Shown here in pieces: positions 56,548-63,834 of a DNA stretch of 64,000 bases (the stretch's first letter is position 1; each line of letters starts with the position of its first letter). Origin of the DNA: Bacteroidaceae bacterium (GTDB lineage Bacteria; Bacteroidota; Bacteroidia; Bacteroidales; Bacteroidaceae). A program made the translations under genes and the position numbers. Under the pieces are notes generated by a model. That model had not been told where the DNA came from and made no database searches. It saw only the letters and a list, made by a program, of their open reading frames with translations. The stretch covers positions 1-64,000 of the forward strand of contig JAILQO010000027.1 of NCBI GenBank assembly GCA_024698925.1, given 5' to 3'.

Positions 56548-56670
56548 CCACATTAAGGTCCTAGGAAAACCCGAGAAATAGACAAGTAAGCCCACTCATA
56601 TCGAGTGCGCTAGCAACTTGTCTACTACTTCTCGTATCTGTTGTTTAGAATTTCCTAGGTTCTAATGTGG
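56548..56670. ncRNA. 123-nt imperfect long hairpin, candidate structured RNA
   Basis: Five paired blocks nest in order: CCACATTA/TAATGTGG, CCTAGGAAA/TTTCCTAGG, CGAGAA/TTCTCG, TAGACAAGT/ACTTGTCTA and an apical CACTC/GAGTG. One side has a 16-nt bulge (56635-56650) facing 3 nt. It lies in the 5' flank of the methyltransferase gene; a second local hairpin GTGGGA/TCCCAC (56531-56549) overlaps its outer stem and could compete with it. Strand unresolved. The shape recalls 6S RNA (stem, lopsided bubble, apical stem-loop), but identity is not established. Confidence 0.5.
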
Positions 56671-56700
56671 ATAGAACAGTAGCAAACGCATATTATATTC

Positions 56701-56728
56701 AAAAAATAAGAACGCATGCTCTCTGCGT
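56701..56728 (-). terminator. Terminator-like hairpin, minus strand
   Basis: On the minus strand ACGCA...TGCGT is followed by TCTTATTTTTT. It lies only about 20 bp after the TATCTTTG box at 56748, so it could act as an attenuator. Confidence 0.4.
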
Positions 56729-56747
56729 ATGCTGCAGATTGCAGCGG

Positions 56748-56755
56748 CAAAGATA
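56748..56755 (-). promoter_or_regulatory. Promoter -7 box (TATCTTTG) toward the methyltransferase
   Basis: CAAAGATA on the plus strand. It is the best minus-strand promoter for the methyltransferase-restriction pair and would give a leader of about 280 nt containing the long hairpin. Confidence 0.5.
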
Positions 56756-56838
56756 TGAAAAAGTTGGGAAAGTAATTCTCTTTTGGACGAAAAAGTGAAA
56801 AAATAAGCCAAAAGTTTGGAAGATAAGTGGAAAAGGCA

Positions 56839-56846
56839 TACCTTTG
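56839..56846 (+). promoter_or_regulatory. Promoter -7 box (TACCTTTG) of a small-RNA-like unit
   Basis: TACCTTTG with a TTTG 25 bp upstream (56814). The following transcript would end at a terminator about 135 nt downstream. Confidence 0.55.
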
Positions 56847-56852
56847 CAGCGT

Positions 56853-56986
56853 CAGTAACCGACTTGTCGCTTTGTACCTTTAGGTCAAAGAACATTAGTT
56901 TTGACTACGCCGCTGAGTGCGGGGAGCAAGACTTGATCGACACTACTCCATTTAAAAGTCATCTCAAATGGTGGCTTTTATTTTTT
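56853..56986 (+). ncRNA. Candidate small RNA of about 135 nt
   Basis: Between a promoter box (56839) and an intrinsic terminator (AAAAGTCATC 56954-56963 pairing with GGTGGCTTTT 56970-56979, then ATTTTTT) there is no credible ORF. The 74-aa frame of the ORF track starts before the promoter and reads through the terminator. Function unknown; it might control either flanking defence operon. Confidence 0.5.
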
Positions 56987-57064
56987 CAGGGTCGCCTTCT
57001 GCATGATGGAACTCATCATAATAGCCCTATAGACTACTGATTCGGTTATTTTAATTTAAAATCT

Positions 57065-57079
57065 CGTGATTTTTTCACG
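57065..57079. promoter_or_regulatory. CGTGA-TTTTT-TCACG palindrome upstream of rloA
   Basis: Perfect CGTGA/TCACG arms flanked by further A/T symmetry lie 40-54 bp before the rloA -7 box. It is a plausible operator, perhaps for the winged-helix-like tail of the RloB protein. Confidence 0.35.
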
Positions 57080-57118
57080 ATTTTTGATTTTATATTTTGC
57101 GATTTGGCTATTTTGATG

Positions 57119-57126
57119 TATCTTTG
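57119..57126 (+). promoter_or_regulatory. Promoter -7 box (TATCTTTG) of the rloA-rloB operon
   Basis: TATCTTTG lies 34 bp before the chosen ATG at 57161; the ORF-track start at 57104 precedes it and is rejected. Confidence 0.65.
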
Positions 57127-57160
57127 CCGTCGAAAATCTATCTTTATAAATGCGACAACT

Positions 57161-58456
57161 ATGATACAGGAGTTTCAAGTACAGAATTTCTACAGCATCA
57201 GGGAGCAGCAAACAATCAGTTTTGTGCCGACGAATGACGACCGCATGCGTGATCAATATGTTCACGAAGTGGGCGATGGCGTTGAGCTCTTGAAGATTGG
57301 TATTGTGTATGGCAGCAATGCCAGCGGTAAGACCACCTTGCTCAATGCGCTGTCGTACTTCCGCAACGTGATGCTTGTCAAGCCTGAGTCGAAGAACGAA
57401 GGTATGGGCTACTTCCCTTTCCTGCTCGACAATCATAGCAGGAATGAGCATTCGCAGATGCAGATGACCTTCTGGATAAACCGGGAAAAGTACATCATGA
57501 GCTTGGAGTTTGACAGCAAGCGCATATACGAGGAGTCGCTGATTGTATATACCAGCGCTCGTCCAACCACGCTGTATAAGCGTGTATATCAGTCGGAGTC
57601 AGATCACACGGAGGTGGTATTTGGTACAAAATCTGGTATTGACAAGGCTGCCCAGCGTGCCATCGAGGGTAACACCACCAACAACTGTACGGTGATGGCC
57701 GCCTTTGGTCAATCCAACGCTCCTACTTCGAAACTAAATGATGTTTATGGGTTCTTCTTCGCTGGTTTGCAGAGCACCTTGAGCCCAAGGGATTCTCTGT
57801 CGTTCAATATTAAGAACGAACTACATAATGACAAGGATGGCAAGAAGAAACGATTCCTGCTCCAACTACTGAAGGCCAGCGACTTTAACATCGTTGACAT
57901 AATGCTCAACGAGCGCGAAGATTCTATCACGCCCGAATTGGAGATGACCATCAAGAGTGCTCCAATACCCGAGGAAGCCAAGATAGAGATGCTCAGGCGT
58001 GGTACCATCAAGCACGATGATATCATCTTCAGTCATACGGGCGAGGAGGGAGAATATGAGCTGCACGAAGAATTGGAGTCTGCTGGTACACATCGTTTTC
58101 TTGGCATGTCAATTGTGCTGTACTATGTGTTGCACGAGAACAACTTCATACCTGTTGACGAGGTCGAGACCAGTATCCACTATGAGTTGCTCTCGTATTT
58201 CATCAAGTTGTTTCTGGCCAACAGCGAGGGTTCGTCGCAGTTGCTAATGACCACTCACGACATCAATCTGCTGAACGAGGATTTTATCCGTCGCGATGTG
58301 GTGTGGTTTACGGATAAGAGCGAGGTAGGAGCTACCCAGATTAAGCGACTCTCGGCACTCGGCCTGCACAAGACGATGAATCCCTACAACGCCTACAAGC
58401 AGGGCAAGCTGGTGGATCTGCCTTTCCTCGGAAGTATTTACCTTGAAACGGAATAA
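57161..58456 (+). CDS. RloA/AbiLi-type AAA ATPase
   Basis: Starting 'MIQEFQVQNFYSIREQQTIS' the protein has 431 aa and the ABC/SMC-like ATPase of OLD-type defence proteins. Walker A is G-S-N-A-S-G-K-T-T (51-59), Walker B is in 'IPVDEVETSIH' near 340, and the H-loop is in 'LLMTTHDINLL'. The next gene, 6 bp downstream, encodes RloB, so the pair corresponds to RloAB and to the abortive-infection system AbiL (AbiLi-AbiLii). In such pairs the ATPase probably senses phage-related DNA or proteins and licenses the Toprim partner. Mechanism not established. Confidence 0.85.
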   Translation: MIQEFQVQNFYSIREQQTISFVPTNDDRMRDQYVHEVGDGVELLKIGIVYGSNASGKTTLLNALSYFRNVMLVKPESKNEGMGYFPFLLDNHSRNEHSQMQMTFWINREKYIMSLEFDSKRIYEESLIVYTSARPTTLYKRVYQSESDHTEVVFGTKSGIDKAAQRAIEGNTTNNCTVMAAFGQSNAPTSKLNDVYGFFFAGLQSTLSPRDSLSFNIKNELHNDKDGKKKRFLLQLLKASDFNIVDIMLNEREDSITPELEMTIKSAPIPEEAKIEMLRRGTIKHDDIIFSHTGEEGEYELHEELESAGTHRFLGMSIVLYYVLHENNFIPVDEVETSIHYELLSYFIKLFLANSEGSSQLLMTTHDINLLNEDFIRRDVVWFTDKSEVGATQIKRLSALGLHKTMNPYNAYKQGKLVDLPFLGSIYLETE

Positions 58457-58462
58457 CGACAC

Positions 58463-59293
58463 ATGGCAGTAAAGAAGAGTATAGCAATCATTGGCGAGGG
58501 AGAAACCGAGTGGTGGTACTTTGATACCCTTCGCGTAGCTTGCCGCTATAAGTTCAAGGTGGCACCCGACTTCCCCCAGCATTCAGATATTTCGCACATG
58601 GCGAAACTGGCTGAGGACTATGTGAAGCGCGAGACCGACTATGTGGTTTGTCTGGTGGATATGGACCGTCTGCTCAGGGTGCCCGCAGAAATGGCGACCT
58701 ATCAGAAGCTGAAGAAGAAAAGTAGCCGGAACGTGATTTGGATTGAGACCAACCCATGTACCGAGTTCTGGTTCCTGCTCCACTTCCTGCCGCAGATTTC
58801 CGTGAAGCATTATGATAGTTGCGAGGATGTCTTACCCGACCTGCAGCGCTATATGCCAGGCTACGAGAAGACGGCACGCTACTTCAGGCAGAACAATCTG
58901 TACAAGTATCTGACGGAGCACGGCGACCTCGAACGCGCCATCGGATATGCGAAGGAACTCAGCCGCCTGAGCGAGGCAACTCCCGAGGACAAGATTGCAT
59001 ATAGTCAGATGCACAAGGTGTTTGAACTGATAGCATCGATGGAGGCAGAGGAGTCTGAAGAGGGTGATAAAAATGAATCAAAAGCGGAAAATCAAAATCG
59101 AAATGATGAATATCGGCGACAAATCGCCAATTTTATCGCCGATGAGGGGATTTCAGATTCAAAATCCATTTCAAAAGCCATCGGACTCAAAGCCTCACGA
59201 ACCCGCGACTATCTGAAACAACTCGTGGACGAAGGTATCCTTGAGATAGAGGGTGAATATAAAAACAGGAAGTATAAGATTAAAAATGTATAA
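58463..59293 (+). CDS. RloB/AbiLii-type Toprim protein with C-terminal winged-helix-like tail
   Basis: A 276-aa protein. The RloB core (1-200) has the Toprim-like acid 'IIGEGETEWWYF' (Glu in 11-16), D-x-D in 'VCLVDMDRLL' (66-68) and the hallmark 'ETNPCTEFWFLLHF'. It is thought to be a nuclease effector. After an acidic Asn/Glu linker, the last 70 residues ('ISDSKSISKAIGLKASRTRD', 'YLKQLVDEGILEIEGEYKNR') look like a winged helix-turn-helix. Many RloB proteins end near residue 200, so this tail is an extension that could bind DNA, possibly its own promoter. Confidence 0.85.
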   Translation: MAVKKSIAIIGEGETEWWYFDTLRVACRYKFKVAPDFPQHSDISHMAKLAEDYVKRETDYVVCLVDMDRLLRVPAEMATYQKLKKKSSRNVIWIETNPCTEFWFLLHFLPQISVKHYDSCEDVLPDLQRYMPGYEKTARYFRQNNLYKYLTEHGDLERAIGYAKELSRLSEATPEDKIAYSQMHKVFELIASMEAEESEEGDKNESKAENQNRNDEYRRQIANFIADEGISDSKSISKAIGLKASRTRDYLKQLVDEGILEIEGEYKNRKYKIKNV

Positions 59294-59300
59294 TATAGCT

Positions 59301-59864
59301 ATGGATAAAAAAAAGTCTTTGTATGCCATTTACAAATACGATTTCCATAAAGCCATACAGCGAACGGTCATGGCTGAAGCGGATGGCGTGGATGGCAGAA
59401 AGTACGTGAAGGTTGCGCAGACATGCTTTGCAAGTCTGTTCGACCAGAACTCTATTGATAACCTTGCCAAAATAAATAAAAAAGGCGAGGCTACCCGATT
59501 GCCAAACGATGTGATGGCTAAGTTGGGCGATATATTCATTTGGCGCGTGAACAACAGCCAAATAAAGGAATGGTGGAAACGAAACGGGAAGGACAGTAAG
59601 GGTATTGACAAGTATGAGAAAGAGGAAATTGAGTCGAACCCCTATTGCAACGTCTTGATAGACAATCGCCCTGGCATTTGCCTGATTGCCATTGAGAAAT
59701 CAACGGCTTGGGGAAACAAACCCGACATATTGCGCGACATGCTGCTGGAGAACTTCAACCGTATTCTGGCTGATAAGTTCGACCTTGAAATGCGCATCGA
59801 GGCGAGGATGAACCCGACGGACATCTGGGAATTCGTGCATGACCGTCTTTTCTCAACTGAATGA
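59301..59864 (+). CDS. Third gene of the RloAB operon, apparently 3'-truncated
   Basis: Starting 'MDKKKSLYAIYKYDFHKAIQ' (187 aa), 7 bp after rloB. It has 'VAQTCFASLFDQNSIDNLAK', 'GDIFIWRVNNSQIKEWWKRN' and 'PTDIWEFVHDRLFSTE'. I recognise no family. The frame ends exactly where a transposase reading frame begins (59854), and the last residues come from that transposase DNA. The natural protein was probably longer and was cut by an insertion sequence. It could be a RloAB accessory factor; whether it still works is unknown. Other starts at 59286 or 59253 overlap rloB. Confidence 0.6.
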   Translation: MDKKKSLYAIYKYDFHKAIQRTVMAEADGVDGRKYVKVAQTCFASLFDQNSIDNLAKINKKGEATRLPNDVMAKLGDIFIWRVNNSQIKEWWKRNGKDSKGIDKYEKEEIESNPYCNVLIDNRPGICLIAIEKSTAWGNKPDILRDMLLENFNRILADKFDLEMRIEARMNPTDIWEFVHDRLFSTE

Positions 59865-60012
59865 CCACCTCATGATGATACGCAACTATGCCAAGAAGCC
59901 AAACGGACTCTTCACCAGAATGGAAGCCAAGGTGGCTGCCTTCACCGTGTTGCAATACATCAATCTTCTCAATCATAAGCCTATAGGGCAAGTTAAGTAT
60001 GCATTATTTTAA
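59854..60012 (+). pseudogene. Transposase C-terminal remnant
   Basis: In a frame different from the preceding gene the DNA encodes 'QLNDHLMMIRNYAKKPNGLF', 'TRMEAKVAAFTVLQYINLLN' and 'HKPIGQVKYALF' before TAA at 60010. It reads like the end of a DDE transposase of the IS982/IS4 kind common in Bacteroidales; the exact family is uncertain. The rest of the element is gone. The 169-bp space before the LRR gene contains only this. Confidence 0.65.
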
Positions 60013-60033
60013 TTCAACCAACAGGTAAGAACA

Positions 60034-63000
60034 ATGAAATTATTCACAATTATATTTGCTTTATTTGTAAGCACAGGTGCCTTCGCCTATGATTGCGAAG
60101 TTGATGGCATCTATTACAATAGATTGTCAACAGATGAACTTGGAGTTACTTATGGAACTAATAAATACACAGGTGACATCGTAATTCCTGAAACTGTTAC
60201 ATTTCGGAATAAGTTGTTCAAAGTAACTCAGATTACATCGAATGCGTTTAAGTCTTGTAACATTACATCGGTTTCTATTCCGCAAAGCGTAACTTTAATT
60301 GACTATTCTGCATTCTTTGGTTGTTCATCTCTTACCTCTGTTATAATTCCTCAAGGAGTAAAAGAACTTGGCTCATATGCCTTTTCAGAATGTACAAAGG
60401 CTACTTCAATTTCTTTACCGGAAAGTCTTACTTCTATAGGCTCTTCTGCGTTTGAAAATTGTAGCAATATAACATCTATTTCTATTCCTGAAGGAGTAAC
60501 TTTATTGCAAGAAGCAACATTTAAGGGATGTAGTAATCTTAATTCTGTATCGCTTCCGAAAAGTCTTACAGAGATTAAAAATAATGTCTTTCAGAATTGT
60601 AGCACGCTTCCTTCAATAACACTGCCGCAAGAATTGAAAAGTATCTCTAAATACGCATTTGCAGGGTGTAATAGTTTGGTTTCTGTAAATATTCAAGGAA
60701 CAATAGAGAAAATATATGAAAATGCGTTTCAAGATTGTACTAGCTTGACTTCCATTTCTCTACCAGAGGGACTAAATGAAATAGGAATTATGGCTTTCGC
60801 AAATTGCTCAAGTTTGAAAAGATTTTCAATGCCTACGAGTGTTACATCTATTCTCAACAACGCTTTTTCTAATTGTACAGGATTAGAAAAAGTTATAGCT
60901 AAAGACATTGCTTCATGGTGTGAAATTAGTTTTGGTTCATTTACTAGCAATCCTTTATATTTTGCCAAACACTTGTATAGTGATGAAGATACAGAGATAA
61001 CAGAATTGATAATTACTAATAAAGTTTCTCATATAAGTGATTATGCTTTTTACAATGCAGATAATCTTTCTAAAATTTATGTACTGCCTAATTACTATAA
61101 CACTAATCCTATAAAGATATCAAGCAATACGTTTAGTAATTCATGCTATACTTGGACTGATTTATTTGTTCCAGAAGGGAAAATAGATATTTATAAGAGA
61201 ACTAACTATTGGAATAAATTCAAATATATTTCTGAATATAGTACTACTATTGATGGAATTAAATACCGAATATTGCCTTCTTCCCAAGATGTAGCAGTAA
61301 CCCAAAAGGGGGATGATGATGTTTACTCAGGAGACATTATTATACCAGAAACCATTCCTTTATTCGGTAAAACATTTAATGTTATATCTATTGATGGGCA
61401 GGCATTTAAAGATTGCAACGGCCTGACTTCCATTACGATTCCCAACAGTGTGACGAGTATAGGACAATCTGCTTTTTCTGGCTGTTCAAATCTTTTATCA
61501 GTGACTCTCCCTAGCAGTATAACTAGCATAGAAATGTCTGCGTTCGAAAGTTGCTTTAAACTTACTTCCATCATAATTCCTAGCAGTGTGACGAGCATAA
61601 AAAGTGATGCTTTCGAAAATTGCAAAGGCTTGACTTCTATCACGATTCCAAACAGTGTGACGAACATCGGAATTGATGCTTTTTCTGGCTGCAGCAGTCT
61701 GAAATCCGTCACAATTGGTAACAGCGTAACAAGCATAGGAGACGAAGCTTTCGCGTATTGCAGCGGCTTGTCCTCCATCAAGATTCCAAACAGTGTGACG
61801 AGCATAGGAGACCGCGCTTTCTCTGGTTGCAGTGGTCTAACTTCCATCACAATCCCCAATAGTGTGAAGAGCATAGGATATTCTGCCTTTTCTGGCTGCA
61901 GTGGTTTGATCTCCATAGTTGTGGAATCTGACAATGTTTACTATGACTCACGTGATAATTGTAACGCGATTATTGAAACAGCTAGCAATACATTGATTTC
62001 GGGTTGTAAGAACACTATTATTCCAAATAGTGTGACGAGCATTGGAAACTATGCTTTCTCTTACTACCCCGGCCTGAGCTCCATCACTATCCCAAATAGT
62101 GTGACGAGCATAGGAGACCGCGCTTTCTCTGGTTGCAGTGGTCTAACTTCCATCACAATCCCCAATAGTGTGAAGAGCATAGGATATTCTGCCTTTTCTA
62201 GCTGCAGTGGTTTGACCTCCATTACCATTCCAAACAGTGTGACGAGCATAGGAAGCGGGTGTTTCACCAACTGCAGTGGTCTGACATCTATAGTTGTAGA
62301 ATCTGACAATGTTTACTATGACTCACGTGATAATTGTAACGCGATTATTGAAACAGCAAGCAATACGTTGGTTTCAGGTTGCAAGAATACAATTATTCCA
62401 AATAGTGTGACGAGCATTGGAAACTATGCTTTCTATTATTGCAAAGGCTTGACTTCCATCACTATTCCCAACAGTGTGACAAGCATTGGAACCGATGCTT
62501 TCGAAGACTGCAGTAGTCTGAAATCCGTCACAATTGGTAACAGCGTAACAAGCATAGGATACGAAGCTTTCGCGTATTGCAGCGGCTTGTCCTCCATCAC
62601 GATTCCAAACAGTGTGACGAACATTGGAGACCGTGCTTTCTATTACTGCTATAGTCTATCCATTGTGACGTCACTAAATCCTGTTCCTCCGACTATTGGA
62701 AATGTATTTTCCTTTTATACTGCAACATTGCAGGTTCCAACAGGAAGCAAGACTGCCTACCAAAATGCCGAAAATTGGAAGAACTTTACTAACATTATAG
62801 AGATTGAACAAACTCCAGAAATTGATAATATCATCTTTGCCGATGCAACTGTTAAAGCAATTTGTGTCGCCAATTGGGATACAAATGGCGATGGCGAATT
62901 GAGCAAAGCAGAAGCAACGGCTGTGACAGACCTTGGGGAGGTCTTTTCAAGCAAAGACATTCAATCATTTGATGAACTAAAATACTTTACAGGTTTGTCA

Positions 63001-63816
63001 AGCATAGGAATTGATGCTTTTAGGAATTGCAGAAGTTTAGAAACTATCTCGATTTCCAATAGTGTAACTAGCATCGGAAATTACGCTTTCTGTGGATGTA
63101 GCAGTCTGCCCTCTATCACAATTCCAAACAGTGTATCAAGCATAGGATTCGATACTTTCAGAGGGTGTAGCACCCTGACTAGCATTGTTGTAGAAGCGAG
63201 CAATGCAACATTTGACTCACGTGATAACTGCAATGCTATTATTGAAACGGCAACAAATACATTGATTTATGGTTGTAAGAGCACTATTATCCCTAGTAGT
63301 GTTTCGAGTATAGGACGAGGTGCTTTCTTAGATTGTCGAGGTCTGACCTCAATAAATATACCAAATAACGTAACAAGTATAGGTTTTGTAGCTTTCAGTA
63401 ATTGCGGTGATTTGACTTCCATTACGTTTGGTAAGAGTATGACTAAGATAGATAGTTTTGCTTTTGCTGAATGTAACGGCCTGACTACAGTAACTTCATT
63501 AAATCCGGTTCCTCCGACTATTGATAATTCTGTATTTCCTGCTTATTCTGCAACGTTACAGGTTCCTACAGGCAGCAAGACTGCATATCAAAACGCTGAA
63601 TACTGGAAGAACTTCACAAACATTGTGGAGATAGGAAAAGCAACTCTTGGCGATGCCAACGGCGACGGCGTAGTCGATGCAGCCGACGTGGTGGCTATTG
63701 TGAACTACATTCTGAACAAGCCGGGAGAGAACTTCAATGAGACGGCGGCTGATATGAATGGTGACGGTGTGATAAACGTAGCTGACGTGCTTGCTGTGGT
63801 GAACACCATCCGTTAG
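60034..63816 (+). CDS. BspA-like leucine-rich-repeat (LRR_5) surface protein with dockerin-like C-terminus
   Basis: A 1260-aa secreted protein with signal peptide 'MKLFTIIFALFVSTGAFA'. Most of it is LRR_5/BspA repeats of 23 residues with the pattern SITIPNSVTSIGxxAFxxCSGL, in blocks broken by longer segments with 'VVESDNVYYDSRDNCNAIIE' and 'VTSLNPVPPTI'. Near residue 945 an EF-hand-like 'DTNGDGELSKAEATAVTDLG' interrupts the array. Residues of about 1205-1260 form a type I dockerin-like pair ('DANGDGVVDAADVVAIVNYI' and 'DMNGDGVINVADVLAVVNTI'). BspA proteins bind host matrix proteins and other bacteria. No TAnnTTTG box precedes it. Internal DNA duplications suggest ongoing recombination. AT-rich relative to the core. 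Confidence 0.9.
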   Translation: MKLFTIIFALFVSTGAFAYDCEVDGIYYNRLSTDELGVTYGTNKYTGDIVIPETVTFRNKLFKVTQITSNAFKSCNITSVSIPQSVTLIDYSAFFGCSSLTSVIIPQGVKELGSYAFSECTKATSISLPESLTSIGSSAFENCSNITSISIPEGVTLLQEATFKGCSNLNSVSLPKSLTEIKNNVFQNCSTLPSITLPQELKSISKYAFAGCNSLVSVNIQGTIEKIYENAFQDCTSLTSISLPEGLNEIGIMAFANCSSLKRFSMPTSVTSILNNAFSNCTGLEKVIAKDIASWCEISFGSFTSNPLYFAKHLYSDEDTEITELIITNKVSHISDYAFYNADNLSKIYVLPNYYNTNPIKISSNTFSNSCYTWTDLFVPEGKIDIYKRTNYWNKFKYISEYSTTIDGIKYRILPSSQDVAVTQKGDDDVYSGDIIIPETIPLFGKTFNVISIDGQAFKDCNGLTSITIPNSVTSIGQSAFSGCSNLLSVTLPSSITSIEMSAFESCFKLTSIIIPSSVTSIKSDAFENCKGLTSITIPNSVTNIGIDAFSGCSSLKSVTIGNSVTSIGDEAFAYCSGLSSIKIPNSVTSIGDRAFSGCSGLTSITIPNSVKSIGYSAFSGCSGLISIVVESDNVYYDSRDNCNAIIETASNTLISGCKNTIIPNSVTSIGNYAFSYYPGLSSITIPNSVTSIGDRAFSGCSGLTSITIPNSVKSIGYSAFSSCSGLTSITIPNSVTSIGSGCFTNCSGLTSIVVESDNVYYDSRDNCNAIIETASNTLVSGCKNTIIPNSVTSIGNYAFYYCKGLTSITIPNSVTSIGTDAFEDCSSLKSVTIGNSVTSIGYEAFAYCSGLSSITIPNSVTNIGDRAFYYCYSLSIVTSLNPVPPTIGNVFSFYTATLQVPTGSKTAYQNAENWKNFTNIIEIEQTPEIDNIIFADATVKAICVANWDTNGDGELSKAEATAVTDLGEVFSSKDIQSFDELKYFTGLSSIGIDAFRNCRSLETISISNSVTSIGNYAFCGCSSLPSITIPNSVSSIGFDTFRGCSTLTSIVVEASNATFDSRDNCNAIIETATNTLIYGCKSTIIPSSVSSIGRGAFLDCRGLTSINIPNNVTSIGFVAFSNCGDLTSITFGKSMTKIDSFAFAECNGLTTVTSLNPVPPTIDNSVFPAYSATLQVPTGSKTAYQNAEYWKNFTNIVEIGKATLGDANGDGVVDAADVVAIVNYILNKPGENFNETAADMNGDGVINVADVLAVVNTIR
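61696..61800 (+). repeat. Intragenic duplication C in the LRR gene (first copy)
   Basis: It matches 62515-62619 nearly exactly (offset 819 bp, 273 codons). The three different offsets mean that more than one recombination event built the array. Confidence 0.8.
61795..61909 (+). repeat. Intragenic duplication A in the LRR gene (first copy)
   Basis: It matches 62101-62215 with a single visible change over 115 bp (offset 306 bp, 102 codons), far closer than the other LRR units. Confidence 0.85.
61915..62059 (+). repeat. Intragenic duplication B in the LRR gene (first copy)
   Basis: It matches 62290-62434 with about ten changes over 145 bp (offset 375 bp, 125 codons), including the 'YYDSRDNCNAIIE' island. 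Confidence 0.8.
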
Positions 63817-63834
63817 TTTTGACTATGTATATAC

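Noticed and set aside
56548-56670. Retron msr-msd
   Set aside because: The hairpin shape would fit msd, but no reverse transcriptase gene is present within the window, so this was not called.
56816-57040. 74-aa plus-strand ORF between the two defence operons
   Set aside because: It starts before the promoter box and reads through an intrinsic terminator; no protein-like features.
57000-57060. Direct repeat flanking the RloAB operon (CCTATAG and TTATTTTAATT near 57030-57055 and 59985-60015)
   Set aside because: Only 7 and 11 bases match and their spacing differs; in AT-rich DNA this can be chance.
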